NCBI RefSeq assembly: GCF_022179525.1
Contig: NZ_BPQX01000014.1
Coordinates: 1-64,000 of the forward strand
Length of the DNA: 64,000 nt
Direction: 5' to 3'
DNA from: Methylobacterium persicinum
Lineage (GTDB): Bacteria; Pseudomonadota; Alphaproteobacteria; Rhizobiales; Beijerinckiaceae
The notes under the pieces are model-generated. The model was not told where the DNA came from. It ran no database searches and saw only the letters and a program-made list of their open reading frames with translations. A program made the position numbers and the translations under genes. Below, in pieces: positions 17,033 to 25,792 of the stretch; the stretch's first letter is position 1, and every line of letters starts with the position of its first letter.

Positions 17033-18754
17033 TCAGGCCGCCACCTGCGCCAGGAAGCGGCCGATCTCGGTCTCCAGCTCCGAGGCGACCGTATCGACCG
17101 AGCCCGCGGCGGCGGTGACGCTCTCGGCAAGGCGGGCGGATCGCTGCGTCGCGCCGCTCACCACCATCATTCCGTGGGCGATGGAGCCGGTGGCGTCCGC
17201 CGTCTCCGCGACGTTGCGGGAGATCTCCGCCGTGGCGTCGCCCTGGGCCGAGACAGCGACGGCGATGCCGGCGGTGGTCGCCTGGACGGAACGCATCTGC
17301 TCGCCCATCCGCCCGATGGCGGCGACCGTCGTGCCCGTCGCGGCCTGAACCGCGCCGATCTGATCGGCGATCTCCTCCGTCGCGCGGGCGGTCTGTGCTG
17401 CGAGCTGCTTCACCTCGGCAGCGACCACCGAGAAGCCTCGGCCCGCCTCCCCGGCGCGGGCGGCTTCGATGGTGGCGTTCAGGGCCAGCAGGTTGGTCTG
17501 CTCGGCGATGGTGCGGATCAAGCCGACCACGGCGCCGATCCGGGACGCCGCCTCGGCGAGGCCTCCGATCTGCGTCTCCATGGCGGAGGATTCGCGCGTG
17601 GCCGACGATACCAGCGACTCGGCCTGTCCGAGCTGGCCGCTGATTTCGGCGATGGAGGCGTGAAGCTCCTCGGCTGCGCTCGCCACCGTCTGCACGCTGG
17701 AGGACGTCTCCCGCGAGGCCTGGGCCGTGTCCGCGACGGCGGCTTCGGCCTCGGCGGCGCGGCGGCGCATATCCTCGGCGCGCTCGCGCATGTCGCCGGT
17801 GTTCGCGGTGAGGGTGGTCTTCAAGGCATCGACCCGGCTGCGGAATGCCGCGATGGTTTCGTCGAGCATCGCCCGGCGGCGTGCCGCCTTCTCCGCGTCG
17901 GTGCTCTGCAGGCCTTCGAGCTCCCGGGTCCGGCGGACCGCTTCGCGCAGGGTCTCGAGGGCGCGGGCCACGGCGCCGATCTCGTCGCCCCGGCCGGTGT
18001 CGCCCACGGGGCTCTCGGTGTCGCCCGCGGCCAGGGCCTCGATCCGGGTCGACATCGCTGCGAAGGGGCGGAACAGGCGGGAGGCGGCGATGCCGACCAG
18101 CGTGCAGGCGATGAGCGCGATGGCGAGCGCCGCGACGGTCAGCCGGTTCATCGTCTCGGCATGGGCTTCGAAATACATCTCGATCGGCAGGCCGACGAAG
18201 AGCACGCCGTTGATCTTGCCGGCACCGTCGAAGACCGGTTGGTAGACCGTGTAGAAGCGGCGTCCGAACAGCACCGTCGGCCCTTCGAAGGTCCGCCCGG
18301 CGCGCAGGACGGGCAGGGCCGGGCTGTCGGCGGCGAGCGCCGTGCCGACCGCCCGCGAGCCGTCTTCCTTCCGCACTGTGGTCTGCCGGCGCACGAAGAC
18401 GTCCTTCGCCGGGTCGTAGGCGAACACGGTGGCGACACCGCCGCTATAGGCCACGGCGTCGTCGACCACCGAGGCATCCGTGAAGGCCGACAGGTCCGGC
18501 GTGGTCACGCGGCTCACCCGCGTCCCGTCGAGGTCCGCCTTCGCCCCCTGCACGCGGCCGGCGAGGACCAGGGCCAAAGTCCTCAGGTTGCGCTCACCAT
18601 TCGTCCGTTGCCGATCCTCCATCTGGGACCAGGTCTGACGTGAGACGGTGACCCAGATCGCTCCCGTCGTCAGTGTCACCGCCAGCATCGCCAGCAGGAT
18701 GACTTTTGCCGACAGCGTGAGCGACCGGGAACGGAGGCGTGAGACGAAATTCAT
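17033..18754 (-). CDS. Methyl-accepting chemotaxis protein with single periplasmic Cache domain
   Basis: A 573-residue receptor. The first membrane helix is at about residues 15-36. A periplasmic sCache-like domain follows (note [20 protein letters not shown] and [11 protein letters not shown], typical of its last strands). The second membrane helix is at about 203-222, then HAMP, then the signalling domain. The tip sequence [18 protein letters not shown] is canonical, so coupling to CheA and CheW is expected. No C-terminal pentapeptide for CheR or CheB tethering is present. The gene is alone, far from the chemosensory operon at 49-60 kb, so it may serve the main flagellar system. Its ligand is unknown; small carboxylates are common for this fold. 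Confidence 0.92.
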   Translation of the reverse strand: MNFVSRLRSRSLTLSAKVILLAMLAVTLTTGAIWVTVSRQTWSQMEDRQRTNGERNLRTLALVLAGRVQGAKADLDGTRVSRVTTPDLSAFTDASVVDDAVAYSGGVATVFAYDPAKDVFVRRQTTVRKEDGSRAVGTALAADSPALPVLRAGRTFEGPTVLFGRRFYTVYQPVFDGAGKINGVLFVGLPIEMYFEAHAETMNRLTVAALAIALIACTLVGIAASRLFRPFAAMSTRIEALAAGDTESPVGDTGRGDEIGAVARALETLREAVRRTRELEGLQSTDAEKAARRRAMLDETIAAFRSRVDALKTTLTANTGDMRERAEDMRRRAAEAEAAVADTAQASRETSSSVQTVASAAEELHASIAEISGQLGQAESLVSSATRESSAMETQIGGLAEAASRIGAVVGLIRTIAEQTNLLALNATIEAARAGEAGRGFSVVAAEVKQLAAQTARATEEIADQIGAVQAATGTTVAAIGRMGEQMRSVQATTAGIAVAVSAQGDATAEISRNVAETADATGSIAHGMMVVSGATQRSARLAESVTAAAGSVDTVASELETEIGRFLAQVAA

Positions 18755-18788
18755 AATCTGCCCTATACTTCACGGGGCAGTTTTGTCG

Positions 18789-18827
18789 GGGCACGGCGTC
18801 AATATTGATTTAAAAAAGGCCGTGCCC
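18789..18827. other. Stem-loop with AT-rich loop upstream of the chemoreceptor gene
   Basis: Perfect 9-bp arms GGGCACGGC and GCCGTGCCC enclose a 21-base loop rich in A and T. It lies 35-73 bp before the start of the chemoreceptor gene and 40 bp after the start-side... of the intergenic gap that ends at 18867. It may be a terminator-like or regulatory structure in the leader; the AT loop could also hold promoter elements. Confidence 0.4.
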
Positions 18828-18867
18828 GCTCACGGCGGCGTGATATGAGTTGTTTTGCCGCAGTCGC

Positions 18868-19737
18868 CTACCCCTTTCCGCGCCTGCGGGCCGACACTTC
18901 GGCCAGGGCGGCGAGGTCCTTGTCCGCATCCCCGTGGCTCATCGCCTCGATGAGCCCGTCCCGCAGGACGCTGGCGAAGGGCATCGGCACGCCCGCCGTC
19001 TCGGCGGCCTGGAGGGCGAGGCGGATATCCTTCGCCCCGAGGCGGAGGCCGAAACCCGGCGGCTCGTAGCGGCGGGCGGCGATGGCGGCGCCGTAGTTCT
19101 TGTAGACGGGCGACGCGAAGATCGTGTTGGTCATCAGGTCGAGGAAGTCGCCGCCCTTCACCCCGTGGCCTTCGGTGAAGGCGCAGGCCTCGCCCATCGC
19201 CTCGATGGCGGCGACGAGCATGAAATTCCCCGCGAGCTTGACCGCGTTGGCCCGTTTCGGCTCCTCCCCGTAGCGCCACGTCTTGGCGCCCATGGCGTCG
19301 AGGAGGGGCGCCGCGGCGGCGATCGCCGCATCGGGGCCGGCGGCGACGATGTTGAGCTTGCCCGCCTCCGCGACGTCCGGCCGGCCGAAGACCGGCGCGG
19401 AGACGTAAGGAACGCCGGCCCGGCCGTGGATGGCGGTCAGCCGCTCGGCGAGGGCGACGGAGATGGTGCTCATGCCGAGATGCACGGCGGGGCGGCCGGC
19501 GCCGTCGAGGAGGCCGCCCTGGACCACGACCGCCTCCAGCGCCGCGTCATCGGCCAGCATGGAGATCGCGGCGTCCCCGGTGAAGGCCTCTGCCGCGGTG
19601 CCGACGGCGGTCACGCCCGGGATGCCCTGCGCGGCCTCCGGCGACCGGTTCCAGGCCCTGACCCGGTGGCCTTCCTGCGCGAGGCGGGCGGCCATGCCGC
19701 GGCCCATGCGGCCCATTCCGATAAAACCGACATCCAT
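18868..19737 (-). CDS. NAD(P)-dependent beta-hydroxyacid dehydrogenase (HIBADH family)
   Basis: A 289-residue oxidoreductase of the 3-hydroxyisobutyrate dehydrogenase family. The dinucleotide fold starts at residue 3 with VGFIGMGRMGRGMAARL, the substrate-binding region is DGAGRPAVHLGMSTIS (a drifted form of DAPVSGG-type sequence follows as VSAPVFGRPD), and the catalytic Lys is in AVKLAGNFML near residue 170. The family oxidises or reduces small beta-hydroxyacids such as 3-hydroxyisobutyrate, tartronate semialdehyde or 6-phosphogluconate, and includes glyoxylate and succinic semialdehyde reductases. I cannot choose a substrate. It is divergent from the P1 peptidase gene. Confidence 0.88.
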   Translation of the reverse strand: MDVGFIGMGRMGRGMAARLAQEGHRVRAWNRSPEAAQGIPGVTAVGTAAEAFTGDAAISMLADDAALEAVVVQGGLLDGAGRPAVHLGMSTISVALAERLTAIHGRAGVPYVSAPVFGRPDVAEAGKLNIVAAGPDAAIAAAAPLLDAMGAKTWRYGEEPKRANAVKLAGNFMLVAAIEAMGEACAFTEGHGVKGGDFLDLMTNTIFASPVYKNYGAAIAARRYEPPGFGLRLGAKDIRLALQAAETAGVPMPFASVLRDGLIEAMSHGDADKDLAALAEVSARRRGKG

Positions 19738-19853
19738 GTGCGTCTCTCCGGGGTGATGCCTCGCAAGATGGGAACCGCCCGGCCCGGGGAAAGTGCGCGG
19801 GGCCCGTCCGATGGCCGTTCCGGCGGGGGGCGGATCGTGGCAGTCTCCCTCCC

Positions 19854-20903
19854 ATGGGCGAATCCCGGCTGCGTGGCCTCCTCAGCGACATTCCCGGCAT
19901 CCGGGTCGGCCATGCCCACGACCTCGCCGTGCGCAGCGGCGTCACCGCCATCCTGTTCGACCGTCCGGCGGTCGCCTCCGTGGACGTGCGCGGCGGTGGG
20001 CCCGGAACGCGGGAGACCGACCTCCTCGATCCCGAGCGGACGGTGGAGGCCGTCGACGCCCTCGTCCTCTCGGGCGGCTCCGCCTTCGGCCTCGATGCCG
20101 CCGCGGGGGTGACCGGGTGGCTCGCCGGGCATGGCCAGGGCTTTCCCGTGGGCGGGATGCGCGTGCCCATCGTGCCGGCGGCGATCCTGTTCGACCTGCT
20201 CAACGGCGGCGACAAGGATTGGGGCGCCGTGCCGCCCTATCGCGACATGGGCTACCGGGCGGCGGAGGCGGCGGGGGTGGAGTTCGCCCTCGGCTCCGTG
20301 GGGGCCGGGATGGGGGCGCGCACCGCCACCCTCAAGGGTGGGATCGGCTCGGCCTCCGCCCCCGTACCGGGGACGCCGTTTCACGTCGCGGCCCTTGTGG
20401 CGGTGAACGCCTTCGGGAGCGCCGTGGTTGGCGGCGGCCCGCATTTCTGGGCGGCGCCGTTCGAGCGGGGCGACGAGTTCGGCGGCCTCGGCCTGCCCGG
20501 GCGGGTGCCGGAGGAGGCTCACGCTTTCCCCGCGCGCGTCGCCGCCGGCTCGTCGACGACCCTTGCCGTGGTCGCCACGGACGCCCTCCTCAGCAAAGCG
20601 CAATGCCGCCGCCTCGCCGTGGCCGCGCAGGACGGCCTCGCCCGGGCCCTCGTCCCGGCCCATACGCCCCTGGACGGTGACCTCGTCTTCGCTGCGGCGA
20701 CGGGTGAGCGGCCCCTCGCGGATCCCATCGCCGACGTGGCCCGGCTCGGTCATGCGGCGGCGCGTGTCCTGGCCCGGGCGATCGCCATCGGGATCCATGC
20801 CGCGACGAGCCTGCCGGGAGTCGCGCCCTCCCCGCCCGGCACGCTGGACGGGCTGCCGCCGGCATGGCGGGACCTGTTCGGAAGTGGCGCGGGCCCGGCC
20901 TGA
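19854..20903 (+). CDS. P1 (S58) family peptidase, DmpA/BapA-like
   Basis: A 349-residue member of the P1/S58 family of N-terminal nucleophile aminopeptidases. The diagnostic stretches are IPGIRVGHAHDL, VDVRGGGPGTRETDLLDP, LVLSGGSAFGLDAAAGV and the late AAGSSTTLAVVATDALLSK, which contains the self-cleavage site where Ser or Thr becomes the nucleophile. Relatives act as D- or beta-aminopeptidases or amidases. The protein has no signal peptide. No partner gene is evident. The C-terminal 30 residues are Pro- and Gly-rich. Confidence 0.88.
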   Translation: MGESRLRGLLSDIPGIRVGHAHDLAVRSGVTAILFDRPAVASVDVRGGGPGTRETDLLDPERTVEAVDALVLSGGSAFGLDAAAGVTGWLAGHGQGFPVGGMRVPIVPAAILFDLLNGGDKDWGAVPPYRDMGYRAAEAAGVEFALGSVGAGMGARTATLKGGIGSASAPVPGTPFHVAALVAVNAFGSAVVGGGPHFWAAPFERGDEFGGLGLPGRVPEEAHAFPARVAAGSSTTLAVVATDALLSKAQCRRLAVAAQDGLARALVPAHTPLDGDLVFAAATGERPLADPIADVARLGHAAARVLARAIAIGIHAATSLPGVAPSPPGTLDGLPPAWRDLFGSGAGPA

Positions 20904-20943
20904 ACCCCACCGTCGCGGCCATCCGGTTTCGTGCGCGGGGGAT

Positions 20944-20971
20944 CCCCTCTGCCCGCATGCGGGGAGAGGGG
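20944..20971. repeat. CCCCTCT...AGAGGGG hairpin repeat
   Basis: A near-perfect inverted repeat, CCCCTCTGCCCGC / GCGGGGAGAGGGG, lies between the convergent P1 peptidase gene and the 92-residue gene. The same CCCCTCTCCCCGC motif recurs twice in the composite element at 60399-60594. It may also act as a terminator. Confidence 0.6.
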
Positions 20972-21043
20972 AAGCGGTGGTGACCGGCAAAGGTAAGAGG
21001 TAGTGGTGGATCGCTCTCACGATCCTCCGCCCGCCAAAATCCC

Positions 21044-21322
21044 TTAGACGGCGTCCTTGGCGTCGGCGAGCAGTTCGGCCAGTCCCTTGTCCACCTCCGC
21101 GGCGAGCATGGCGCGCTCGGCCTGCGTGAGGTCGCCGGCCCAGCCCTTGCTGCCGAACCCCTCCGTACAGCGGTCCCGCTCGGAGGCGATGAAGGCCTCC
21201 GTCTCCTCGGGCCGGGTCCGCATCGCGTGGACGAGGCCGAACCACGCGGCCCGTTCCACCACCGCGAGCCGCGCCCGCAGGCGGATCGCCACTGCCTTGT
21301 CGGGATCGATCCCGTCGCTCAT
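21044..21322 (-). CDS. Small helical protein coupled to a hybrid histidine kinase
   Basis: A 92-residue soluble, mostly helical protein that I cannot place in a family. It starts at ATG 21322, overlapping the stop of the upstream hybrid kinase by four bases, so it is translationally coupled to it. It contains an acidic middle (RPEETEAFIASERD) and ends in helices rich in Ala, Asp and Lys. The coupling suggests it works with the kinase, for instance as a modulator, but nothing in the sequence shows how. Confidence 0.65.
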   Translation of the reverse strand: MSDGIDPDKAVAIRLRARLAVVERAAWFGLVHAMRTRPEETEAFIASERDRCTEGFGSKGWAGDLTQAERAMLAAEVDKGLAELLADAKDAV

Positions 21323-23703
21323 CCGTCCCTCTCCGCCAGTTGCTCGATCAGGCCCTGCAGATGGCCGGGCACGGTCTCGGGTGTGGAGCGGGCGTAGAGA
21401 ACCCGCAACTGCCGCCCGATCTCGGCGAGGCTCAGCGTTCCCTTGGAGATCACCCGGTCCGCCTGGGCGCCGAGGCTCACCTTCTCCGCGGGGGTGATCT
21501 CCTTGGCCGTCAGCACCACCACCGGCACGTCGCCGTCCGGGCGGGAGCGCAGGGCGCGCAGGAAGCTGAACCCGTCCATCTCGGGCATCATCAGGTCGAG
21601 GAGGATCAGGTTGGGCCGGGAGCGGTCGTAATGCTCCAGGGCGATGCGGCCGTTCCGGGCCTCGTCCACCTTCCAGCCCTCGCGGGTGAGGGAGCGGCGA
21701 AGACGTTCGCGCCCGTCGTCGTCGTCGTCCACGACGAGAACCCGCGCCTCGGCCGGCGCCTGGGGCCGGTAGCGCTCCATCAGGCCCTTCAGGCGGTCCC
21801 AGTCGATGGGCTTCACGAAGTAGTCCGTGGCGCCGAGGGCCTGACCGAGGCCCTGCTCGGCCACCACCGAGGTCATGATGACCGGCGTCCCCGCGAGGTC
21901 CGGGTCGCTGCGCACGGCATGCAGCACCGCCCAGCCGTCCATCCGCGGCATCTCCACGTCGAGGAGGATCGCCCGCGGCCTGAGCGCCCGCGCCAGGGTG
22001 AGGCCGGCCCGGCCGTCGGCGGCGGTGCGGACATGGAAGCCTTCCCGCTCCAGGAACCGCTGCAGCAACTCCCTCGCGGCCGGATCGTCATCGACGAGGA
22101 GGACGGTGTCGTGCTGCTCGTGCACTTCGACGGGGGGAAGATCCTCCACCGGCTCGTCCTCCGGCACGAGGATCGAGGGCAGGCGCATGGTGAAGGTCGC
22201 GCCGCGGCCCGGTTCGCTCTCGACGCCGATATCGCCGCCCATGGTGCGGCAGAAGGCCTGGGTGATGGCCAGCCCCAGTCCCGTGCCACCGAACTGGCGG
22301 GTGGTCGAATCGTCGGCCTGGACGAAGCGCTGGAACAGCCGCCCGATCTGCTCCTGCGTCAGGCCGATCCCGGTATCGGACACCGCGAAGGACATCCAGT
22401 CGGCGTCCTCCTCCCGGTGGCGGCGGACCGTGAGGGTGATCGTCCCGTTCTCGCTGAACTTCGCCGCATTGCCGACGAGGTTCAGGAGGCATTGCCGGAT
22501 CTTGGTCTGATCCTGGTGCATCGCGCCGAGGTCGGCCTCCGCATCGAGGACGAAGCGGTTGCCCTTCTTCTCCACCAGGGAGCCCGTGGAGTCGGTGACG
22601 TCCCGGAGCAGGTCGGTGACGGTGAAGGTCTCGGCCGAGGCGGTCACGCGCCCCGCCTCGATCTTGGAGATGTCGAGGACGTCGTTGATGAGGGAAAGCA
22701 GGTGCCGCGCCGCCGCCTCGATCTTGCGAAGATCCGGCAGGAGGGCGGCCTGCCCGATATCCTCCAGTTCCTCGCCGAGCATCTCCGAGTAGCCGATCAC
22801 CGCCGAGAGGGGGGTGCGCAGCTCGTGGCTCATGTTGGCGATGAACTGGCTCTTGGCCCGGTTCGCCGCCTCGGCGGCCTGCCGCGCCCGCTCGGCTTCG
22901 GCCTCGGCCTCCCTTCGCGCGGTGATGTCGGTGTGGGTCCCGACCCATTCCCGGAGGGAGCCGTCCGCCGCGAAGACCGGGACGCCCCGGGCCTCCATGT
23001 CGCGCCACGCGCCGTCGTGCCGGAGCAGGCGGTGGGTGATGGAATAGGGCACGCGCTCTTCCACCGAACGCGCCCAGGCCTCCGCCGTCATGGCCCGGTC
23101 GTCGGGGTGCACGGCGTCGATCCATCCCCAGCCCAGGTAGCCTTCCTCGGTCTGGCCGGTATAGGCACCCCAGCGCGGCTGGGGCGGCTGCATTTCGCCT
23201 TCCGCCGTGGTGTTCCAGATGACCGAGGCCGAGGCATCGATCAGGGCGCGGAACCGCTCCTCGGAATGGCGGAGCCTTTCCTCCGTGGCCCGGCGGCGGG
23301 AGATATCGGTATTGGTGCCGTACCAGCGCAGGATGGTCCCGTCCGGCGCCCGGTGCGGCATCGCCTGCGACAGGAACCAACGGTACTCGCCGTCCGCGCC
23401 CCGGAGGGGGAACGTGTCCTCCCACGGCACTCCGGCCTCGATGGCGAGGCGGTACCGGACCTCGACGGCGGCGATGTGGTCGGGGTGGTGGATGTTGCGC
23501 CAGCCCCAGCCCTGCATCTCCTCCAGGGTCGTGCCGGTGTAGGCGTACCAACGCGCATTGTACCAGACGATGTGGCCGTCGGCCCTGGCGATCCAGGCCA
23601 GCTGGGGGAGTATGTCCGCAAGGTTGCGGAAGTCGTCGTCGGTGACGGCATCGCCGCCCACAGGTTCGCTCATCGGCTCCGCCGGTGCTGGATCGTGTGA
23701 CAA
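21319..23703 (-). CDS. Hybrid sensor histidine kinase PAS-PAS-HisKA-HATPase-REC-REC
   Basis: A 794-residue cytoplasmic hybrid kinase with no membrane segment. Two PAS/PAC domains (about residues 25-145 and 150-275) both end in the typical WYGTNTDISRR and WVGTHTDITARR. A short coiled linker leads to HisKA with the phospho-acceptor His near residue 291 (FIANMSHELRTPLSAVIG). The HATPase has NLVGNAAKFSENG, DTGIGL and GTGLGLAI. Two receiver domains follow, with Asp in LLDVEMPRMDG and in LLDLMMPEMDG. The two RECs suggest a phosphorelay with a separate Hpt protein, which is not here. The coupled 92-residue gene follows. Confidence 0.93.
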   Translation of the reverse strand: MSHDPAPAEPMSEPVGGDAVTDDDFRNLADILPQLAWIARADGHIVWYNARWYAYTGTTLEEMQGWGWRNIHHPDHIAAVEVRYRLAIEAGVPWEDTFPLRGADGEYRWFLSQAMPHRAPDGTILRWYGTNTDISRRRATEERLRHSEERFRALIDASASVIWNTTAEGEMQPPQPRWGAYTGQTEEGYLGWGWIDAVHPDDRAMTAEAWARSVEERVPYSITHRLLRHDGAWRDMEARGVPVFAADGSLREWVGTHTDITARREAEAEAERARQAAEAANRAKSQFIANMSHELRTPLSAVIGYSEMLGEELEDIGQAALLPDLRKIEAAARHLLSLINDVLDISKIEAGRVTASAETFTVTDLLRDVTDSTGSLVEKKGNRFVLDAEADLGAMHQDQTKIRQCLLNLVGNAAKFSENGTITLTVRRHREEDADWMSFAVSDTGIGLTQEQIGRLFQRFVQADDSTTRQFGGTGLGLAITQAFCRTMGGDIGVESEPGRGATFTMRLPSILVPEDEPVEDLPPVEVHEQHDTVLLVDDDPAARELLQRFLEREGFHVRTAADGRAGLTLARALRPRAILLDVEMPRMDGWAVLHAVRSDPDLAGTPVIMTSVVAEQGLGQALGATDYFVKPIDWDRLKGLMERYRPQAPAEARVLVVDDDDDGRERLRRSLTREGWKVDEARNGRIALEHYDRSRPNLILLDLMMPEMDGFSFLRALRSRPDGDVPVVVLTAKEITPAEKVSLGAQADRVISKGTLSLAEIGRQLRVLYARSTPETVPGHLQGLIEQLAERDG

Positions 23704-23738
23704 ATAGCGCGCGGGACGGGAAAGGGTATCCGTTCGGC

Positions 23739-24611
23739 CTAGGCCCGGACGGGGGTCGCCTTCGCCTCGCTCCGCCGGCCGCGGACGGCATCCACCGTAT
23801 ACAGGGCGAGCCCGAGCCAGATCAGCCCGAACATCGCCGCCCGGTGCGGCTCCACATGCTCACCGAAGACGAGGATGCTGAGGAGCAACAGGCAGGTGGG
23901 TGCGACGTATTGGAGAAGCCCGAGGGTCGTCAGCCGCAGGCGCACCGCGGCTGCAGCGAACCAGATCAGCGGCAGCGCCGTGGTCAACCCGGTGAGCATC
24001 AGGAGGCCGAGGTCCCGGGGGGCGGGCTGCAGGAACGGCTCCGGCGTCAGGAGTAGCCACCCCACCGCCACGGGCAGGAGGAAGAGCGTCTCCGCCAGGA
24101 AGCCCACCAGGGAGTCGACCGCCACGATCTTCCGCACGAGCCCGTAGAGGGCGAAGGACAGCGCCAGGGCAAGGGACATCAGCGGCAGGTCCCCCGCCCA
24201 GGCCACCGCCACCGCCACCCCCGCCGCGGCGATGCCGATCGCCACCGCCTGGACCGGCCGCAGGCGTTCCCCGAGGATGAGCCGCCCGAGGGCGACGTTT
24301 ATCAGCGGGTTGATGTAGTAGCCGAGGCTCGCATCCAGCAGATGCCCGCGCTCGATGGCCATCAGGTAGAGCAGCCAGTTCACCCCGATGAACACGGCCG
24401 ACAGCGCCAGGAGCCCGTGCTTGGGGCTCAGCGGAACGGGCAGCCTCAGGCGCTTGCGCCACGCCAGGGCCAGGAGGCCGGCGAACAGGGTCGACCACAC
24501 GATGCGCTCGGCCAGGATGTACCAGGGGCTGAACCCGCTGAGCAGCCGGAAGTGCAGCGGGACCACGAGGCCCCAGCTCAGATAGGCGGCGAGCGCGTAG
24601 ACGAGGCCCAC
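23739..24611 (-). CDS. rarD: EamA family transporter RarD
   Basis: A 290-residue inner-membrane protein with ten hydrophobic helices arranged as two EamA repeats. The RarD subgroup is indicated by the start GLVYALAAYLSWGLVVPLHF, the NWLLYLMAIERGHLLDASLG region (residues about 75-95) with YYINPL, and the second-half motif QYVAPTCLLLL. RarD proteins are thought to export or import small metabolites, historically linked to chloramphenicol sensitivity, but no substrate is firm. The gene stands alone, downstream of nothing clearly related. Confidence 0.9.
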   Translation of the reverse strand: MGLVYALAAYLSWGLVVPLHFRLLSGFSPWYILAERIVWSTLFAGLLALAWRKRLRLPVPLSPKHGLLALSAVFIGVNWLLYLMAIERGHLLDASLGYYINPLINVALGRLILGERLRPVQAVAIGIAAAGVAVAVAWAGDLPLMSLALALSFALYGLVRKIVAVDSLVGFLAETLFLLPVAVGWLLLTPEPFLQPAPRDLGLLMLTGLTTALPLIWFAAAAVRLRLTTLGLLQYVAPTCLLLLSILVFGEHVEPHRAAMFGLIWLGLALYTVDAVRGRRSEAKATPVRA

Positions 24612-24756
24612 GGCGGTTCCTTCCCCGGTTCGAGGTCGCGGAACCGGCCGCGTGTCTCTAGCCGAGGCGCCTCGCCGTCGTCAGCCCATGGCATGCACAG
24701 CAGCCATCCGGGTGCCTGCTGCGCGTTACCTTTGCGTCGCTCCGACCGGCACGGTG

Positions 24757-25659
24757 TCAGCCCGTGCCGACGCGCCTTTCCCCCTCCAGGATCCAGTCCC
24801 GGAAGCGGCGGATGCCGGGGGCCTCGTCGTCCCGGACGCGCCAGCAGAGGAAGTGCAGGTCCTTCCGGATACTGTCGCACCGGCCCTCCCCGAGGCGGAC
24901 CAGATCCCCGGCCTCCATCTCGGCCCGGGCGAAGCGGAGGGTCTCCAGGGCGACGCCGAGCCCTTGCACCGCTGCGGAGATGACGAGGGACCCCCGGTCG
25001 AAGGCCGGGCCAGCCCGGGTCTTCGGAGCGGTCAACCCGTTATGGGCGAACCAGTCCGCCCAGCGCACGGGGCTGAAGGACGATTCGAGCCATGTCAGCC
25101 GGGCGATCGCCTCGGGCGTGAGGGCGGCCGCCTCCCGCGCCATCTCCGGCCGGCACAGGGCGGCGATCTCCTCCGGGCCCAGGGCCTCCACCCGCAGGCC
25201 GGTTCCGCCCGGCGGACGCCCGTAGGCGATGAGCACGTCGATCTCCCCATGACGCATCAGGTCGAGGGGCTCCGCCCCGGAGGACAGGCGGATCGCGATG
25301 GCCGGGTTGGCTTCCACGAAGTCCGGCAGGCGGGGGCCCAGCCATTTCTGGGCGAAGCTCGGCGTGCAGTGGACGGCGAGCGCCGGCCCCGCCGCCGGCA
25401 TCAGTTCGGCGCAGGCCGCCTCGATCCCGTCGAAGGCCCGGGACAGGCCGGCGAGAAGGCGCTCGCCGTCGGCGGTCAGGGTCGCCTGCCGGTTCTCCCG
25501 GCGGAACAGGGCGCGGCCGAGATGCCGCTCCAGGGCACGGACCTGATGGCTGACGGCGGACGGCGTCAGGCACAGCTCCTGGCTCGCCCGGGCGAAGCTG
25601 CCGAGCCGGGCCGCGGCCTCGAAGGCGCGCAGGGAGGGGAAACTGGGGATCCGCCGCAT
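24757..25659 (-). CDS. LysR-type regulator, GcvA-like subgroup
   Basis: A 300-residue LysR regulator. The N-terminal winged helix-turn-helix (residues 5-65) has the GcvA-type sequence PSLRAFEAAARLGSFARASQ, then LTPSAVSHQVRALE and RHLGRALFRR. The effector domain follows. It is transcribed away from the MFS transporter and class II aldolase genes, and paired dyads lie just upstream of its start (25670-25700), the usual layout of a LysR regulator and its target. I infer that it controls that transport-catabolism unit and itself. Confidence 0.92.
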   Translation of the reverse strand: MRRIPSFPSLRAFEAAARLGSFARASQELCLTPSAVSHQVRALERHLGRALFRRENRQATLTADGERLLAGLSRAFDGIEAACAELMPAAGPALAVHCTPSFAQKWLGPRLPDFVEANPAIAIRLSSGAEPLDLMRHGEIDVLIAYGRPPGGTGLRVEALGPEEIAALCRPEMAREAAALTPEAIARLTWLESSFSPVRWADWFAHNGLTAPKTRAGPAFDRGSLVISAAVQGLGVALETLRFARAEMEAGDLVRLGEGRCDSIRKDLHFLCWRVRDDEAPGIRRFRDWILEGERRVGTG

Positions 25660-25669
25660 GCCCTATCCG

Positions 25670-25700
25670 TGAATCCAATTCACCTGTCGGTGAAAATTCA
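25670..25700. promoter_or_regulatory. Two dyads fitting LysR-type operator boxes
   Basis: TGAATCCAATTCA (25670-25682) is a T-N11-A dyad with 5-bp arms, the form expected of a LysR box. Eight bases further on, TGAAAATTCA (25691-25700) is a second, tighter dyad of related sequence. Both lie between the divergent LysR gene (start 25659) and the MFS gene (start 25793). Position, spacing and shape all fit a recognition and an activation site; binding is not shown. Confidence 0.55.
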
Positions 25701-25792
25701 TCGTTTGTCAAAGGCGGGCCGGAAGCGGAAAAATACTGCCCATGCCGCGCAGACGGCAGCAACGAACGAAGTCTATCGGGAGGAAACCAGGG

